DNA of 32,488 nt, from the NCBI RefSeq assembly GCF_014647515.1, contig NZ_BMPI01000044.1, positions 39,296-71,783 of the forward strand. Reading direction: 5' to 3'. Position 1 is the first letter of the stretch. The number at the start of each line of letters is the position of its first letter. The DNA comes from Dactylosporangium sucinum (lineage in GTDB: Bacteria > Actinomycetota > Actinomycetes > Mycobacteriales > Micromonosporaceae). The translations under genes were made by a program, and so were the position numbers. The notes beneath the pieces are model-generated. The model was not told the origin of the DNA and did no database searches. It saw only the letters and a list, made by a program, of their open reading frames with translations. This document shows, piece after piece, positions 31,272 to 32,488 of this stretch.

Positions 31272-31350
31272 TTTGCGCCACCCGGGGGCGCACCCGTGGC
31301 TTTCGAACCTGGTTCTCGACCAACCAAATCCCTGCCACGAAGAGGTTGCC

Positions 31351-32193
31351 GTGACCAGCACGATCGTCGACACCGAGTCCCTCGTCCGCAGCCACCTGCC
31401 GCTGGTGGGTCACCTGGTCCGCGAGATGCTGGGCCGCCTGCCCGCCCACGTGGCGCGGGAGGACCTGATCTCGGCCGGGATGGCGGCGCTGGCCGGCTCG
31501 GCGAAGTCGTTCGACCCCTCGCGCGGCATCCCGTTCGGCAGCTTCGCGACCCAGCGCATCCGCGGTGCCCTGCTCGACGAGCTGCGCGGCCTGGACTGGG
31601 CCAGCCGCTCGGTCCGCTCGCGGGCCCGCCGCGTCGAGACCGCCCAGCAGGAGCTGACCGCCGCCCTGGGCCGCACCCCCACGCCGGCCGAGCTGGCCGG
31701 GTCGCTCGGCATCGCCGTCGAGGAGCTCAAGAGCATCGACGACGACGTCCAGCGCGCCGTGGTGCTCTCCCTGCAGGGCTTCACGGCCGGCAGCGCCGAG
31801 GACCTGGTCCCGGAGCGCACCGCCGGCCCCGAGGACCTGATCCTGCACCGGGAGCGGATCGGGTACCTGCACCACGCCATCAGCGCGCTGCCGGAGCGCC
31901 TGCGGCACGTGGTCCAGGCCTACTTCTTCGACGAGCGCCCGATGAGCGACATCGCCGCCGAGCTCGGCGTCACCGAGTCCCGCATCAGCCAGCTCCGGGC
32001 GGAGGCCCTGGTGCTGCTGCGCGACGGCCTGAACAACCACCTGGACCCCGAGCTGCTCGACGGCCCCGCGCGGGCCGGCGGCTGCGTGGCCCGGCGCCGG
32101 GAGACCTACTACGCGCAGATCGCCGCCCAGGGCGGTCTCAGCGCCCGCCTCTCCGTCACCACTCCGATGGGCATGCCACGGACGGCCGCCTGA
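31351..32193 (+). CDS. FliA/WhiG-type sigma-28 family factor
   Basis: 280 aa from the GTG with AGAGG upstream; the longer frame to 31219 crosses the promoter region. Region 2 (about 10-85; LVRSHLPLVGHLVREMLGRLP and DPSRGIPFGSFATQRIRGALLDELR), region 3 (about 95-150; AQQELTAALGRTPTPAELAGSLG) and region 4 (about 175-240; LPERLRHVVQAYFFDERPMSDIAAELGVTESRISQLRAEAL) match the FliA/WhiG group, which directs RNA polymerase to late flagellar or sporulation promoters. The last 50 residues form an unusual tail with no family match. With flagellar genes next to it, control of motility is likely. A second similar gene starts 208 bp downstream. Confidence 0.92.
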   Translation: MTSTIVDTESLVRSHLPLVGHLVREMLGRLPAHVAREDLISAGMAALAGSAKSFDPSRGIPFGSFATQRIRGALLDELRGLDWASRSVRSRARRVETAQQELTAALGRTPTPAELAGSLGIAVEELKSIDDDVQRAVVLSLQGFTAGSAEDLVPERTAGPEDLILHRERIGYLHHAISALPERLRHVVQAYFFDERPMSDIAAELGVTESRISQLRAEALVLLRDGLNNHLDPELLDGPARAGGCVARRRETYYAQIAAQGGLSARLSVTTPMGMPRTAA

Positions 32194-32223
32194 GTCGGAG
32201 GTCTCACCGGGTGTACCCCGGGA

Positions 32224-32268
32224 GCCGCGCACGGACGCACGGCGCGGCCGGAGCGCCACGGATGGCGC
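32224..32268 (+). terminator. Two hairpins after the first sigma factor gene
   Basis: GCCGCGC with GCGCGGC (32224-32248) and GCGCCA-CGGA-TGGCGC (32253-32268) follow the stop. Either could terminate the transcript. Confidence 0.5.
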
Positions 32269-32287
32269 CTGATCGACCCGGCCGACA

Positions 32288-32303
32288 ACAACCTGTTCGC
32301 AAC
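32288..32303 (+). repeat. Conserved motif upstream of the second sigma factor gene
   Basis: ACAACCTGTTCGCAAC matches 31256-31271 at 15 of 16 positions. The distance to the start codon is about 98 nt here and about 79 nt in the first copy. Confidence 0.5.
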
Positions 32304-32401
32304 CGAGTGCGACCTCTTGTGTACCCAAAGTGACAGAGGCTGTGACTTGCCGGACCTTCCGGACTTCACCCTTCTGCCACGTCTGCCACGAAGAGGTCGC
32401 C

Positions 32402-32488
32402 GTGACCACCACCACCCTCGACAGCCTCGTCCGCAGCCACCTGCCGCTCGTCGGCCACCTGGTGCGCGAGATGCTCGGCCGCCTGCCC
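32402..32488 (+). CDS. Second FliA-type sigma factor, 3' cut by window end
   Basis: Only 29 codons are visible, from a GTG preceded by CTGCCACGAAGAGGT, the same leader as in the first sigma gene (31332-31346). After a short variable start, the residues LVRSHLPLVGHLVREMLGRL are identical to region 2 of the upstream factor, while several codons differ only at the third base. It is therefore a tandem paralogue kept under selection rather than a very recent copy. The rest lies outside the window. Confidence 0.85.
   Translation, partial: MTTTTLDSLVRSHLPLVGHLVREMLGRLP

Overview
The window is about 32.5 kb of very GC-rich DNA with actinobacterial codon use. It combines late flagellar genes (flgN-flgK-flgL-fliW-csrA and FliA-type sigma factors), many soluble sensor kinases, secreted proteases and muralytic enzymes, and an integrated plasmid-like element. 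This suggests a filamentous actinomycete with motile cells or spores, for example a member of the Micromonosporaceae such as Actinoplanes or a relative. The genus is an inference; no rRNA or tRNA gene is present to confirm it.

Left part (1-14.6 kb): the 3' part of a secreted subtilisin-like protease is followed by an apparent operon of SRPBCC protein, single-domain response regulator, membrane-anchored HEAT-repeat protein and processive family 2 glycosyltransferase. The last three overlap by GTGA or ATGA. A dense signalling region follows: a GAF-PAS kinase, a PHP-fold protein that has lost most metal ligands, an OmpR-type regulator coupled to a double-PAS kinase, a divergent kinase with an eroded ATPase domain, a DUF3224 protein, a GAF kinase, an MmcQ/YjbR protein and a NarL/LuxR-type regulator. 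Several of these genes start exactly 7 nt after a TANNNT-like -10 box, so their mRNAs look leaderless.

Middle (14.7-23.3 kb): a secreted matrixin-like metalloprotease gene holds, in its last codons, the left attachment site of a 6.8-kb integrated element (15489-22299). The 15-bp core GCAGTACGGCACCAA is repeated at the right end, where it still encodes the old C-terminus QYGTN followed by a stop; the element supplies an equivalent QYGTN-stop at the left, so the host gene stays intact. The element encodes a GntR/UTRA repressor, an unknown protein co-transcribed with it, two small leader-operon proteins, a RepSA-like HUH replication initiator, an excisionase and a tyrosine integrase. It also carries paired integrase arm repeats at both ends, three TGACAC/GTGTCA palindromes likely bound by the repressor, and two strongly structured noncoding segments. 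I see no FtsK-like transfer gene. Before insertion the metalloprotease gene lay just upstream of a secreted glucosaminidase gene.

Right part (23.3-32.5 kb): a two-gene STAND ATPase/TPR module with five tandem 126-bp repeats, a TetR regulator divergent from an alpha/beta hydrolase with a likely shared operator, then csrA, fliW, flgL, flgK and flgN on the minus strand, a divergent FliA-type sigma factor gene, and the start of a second, very similar sigma factor gene cut by the window end.
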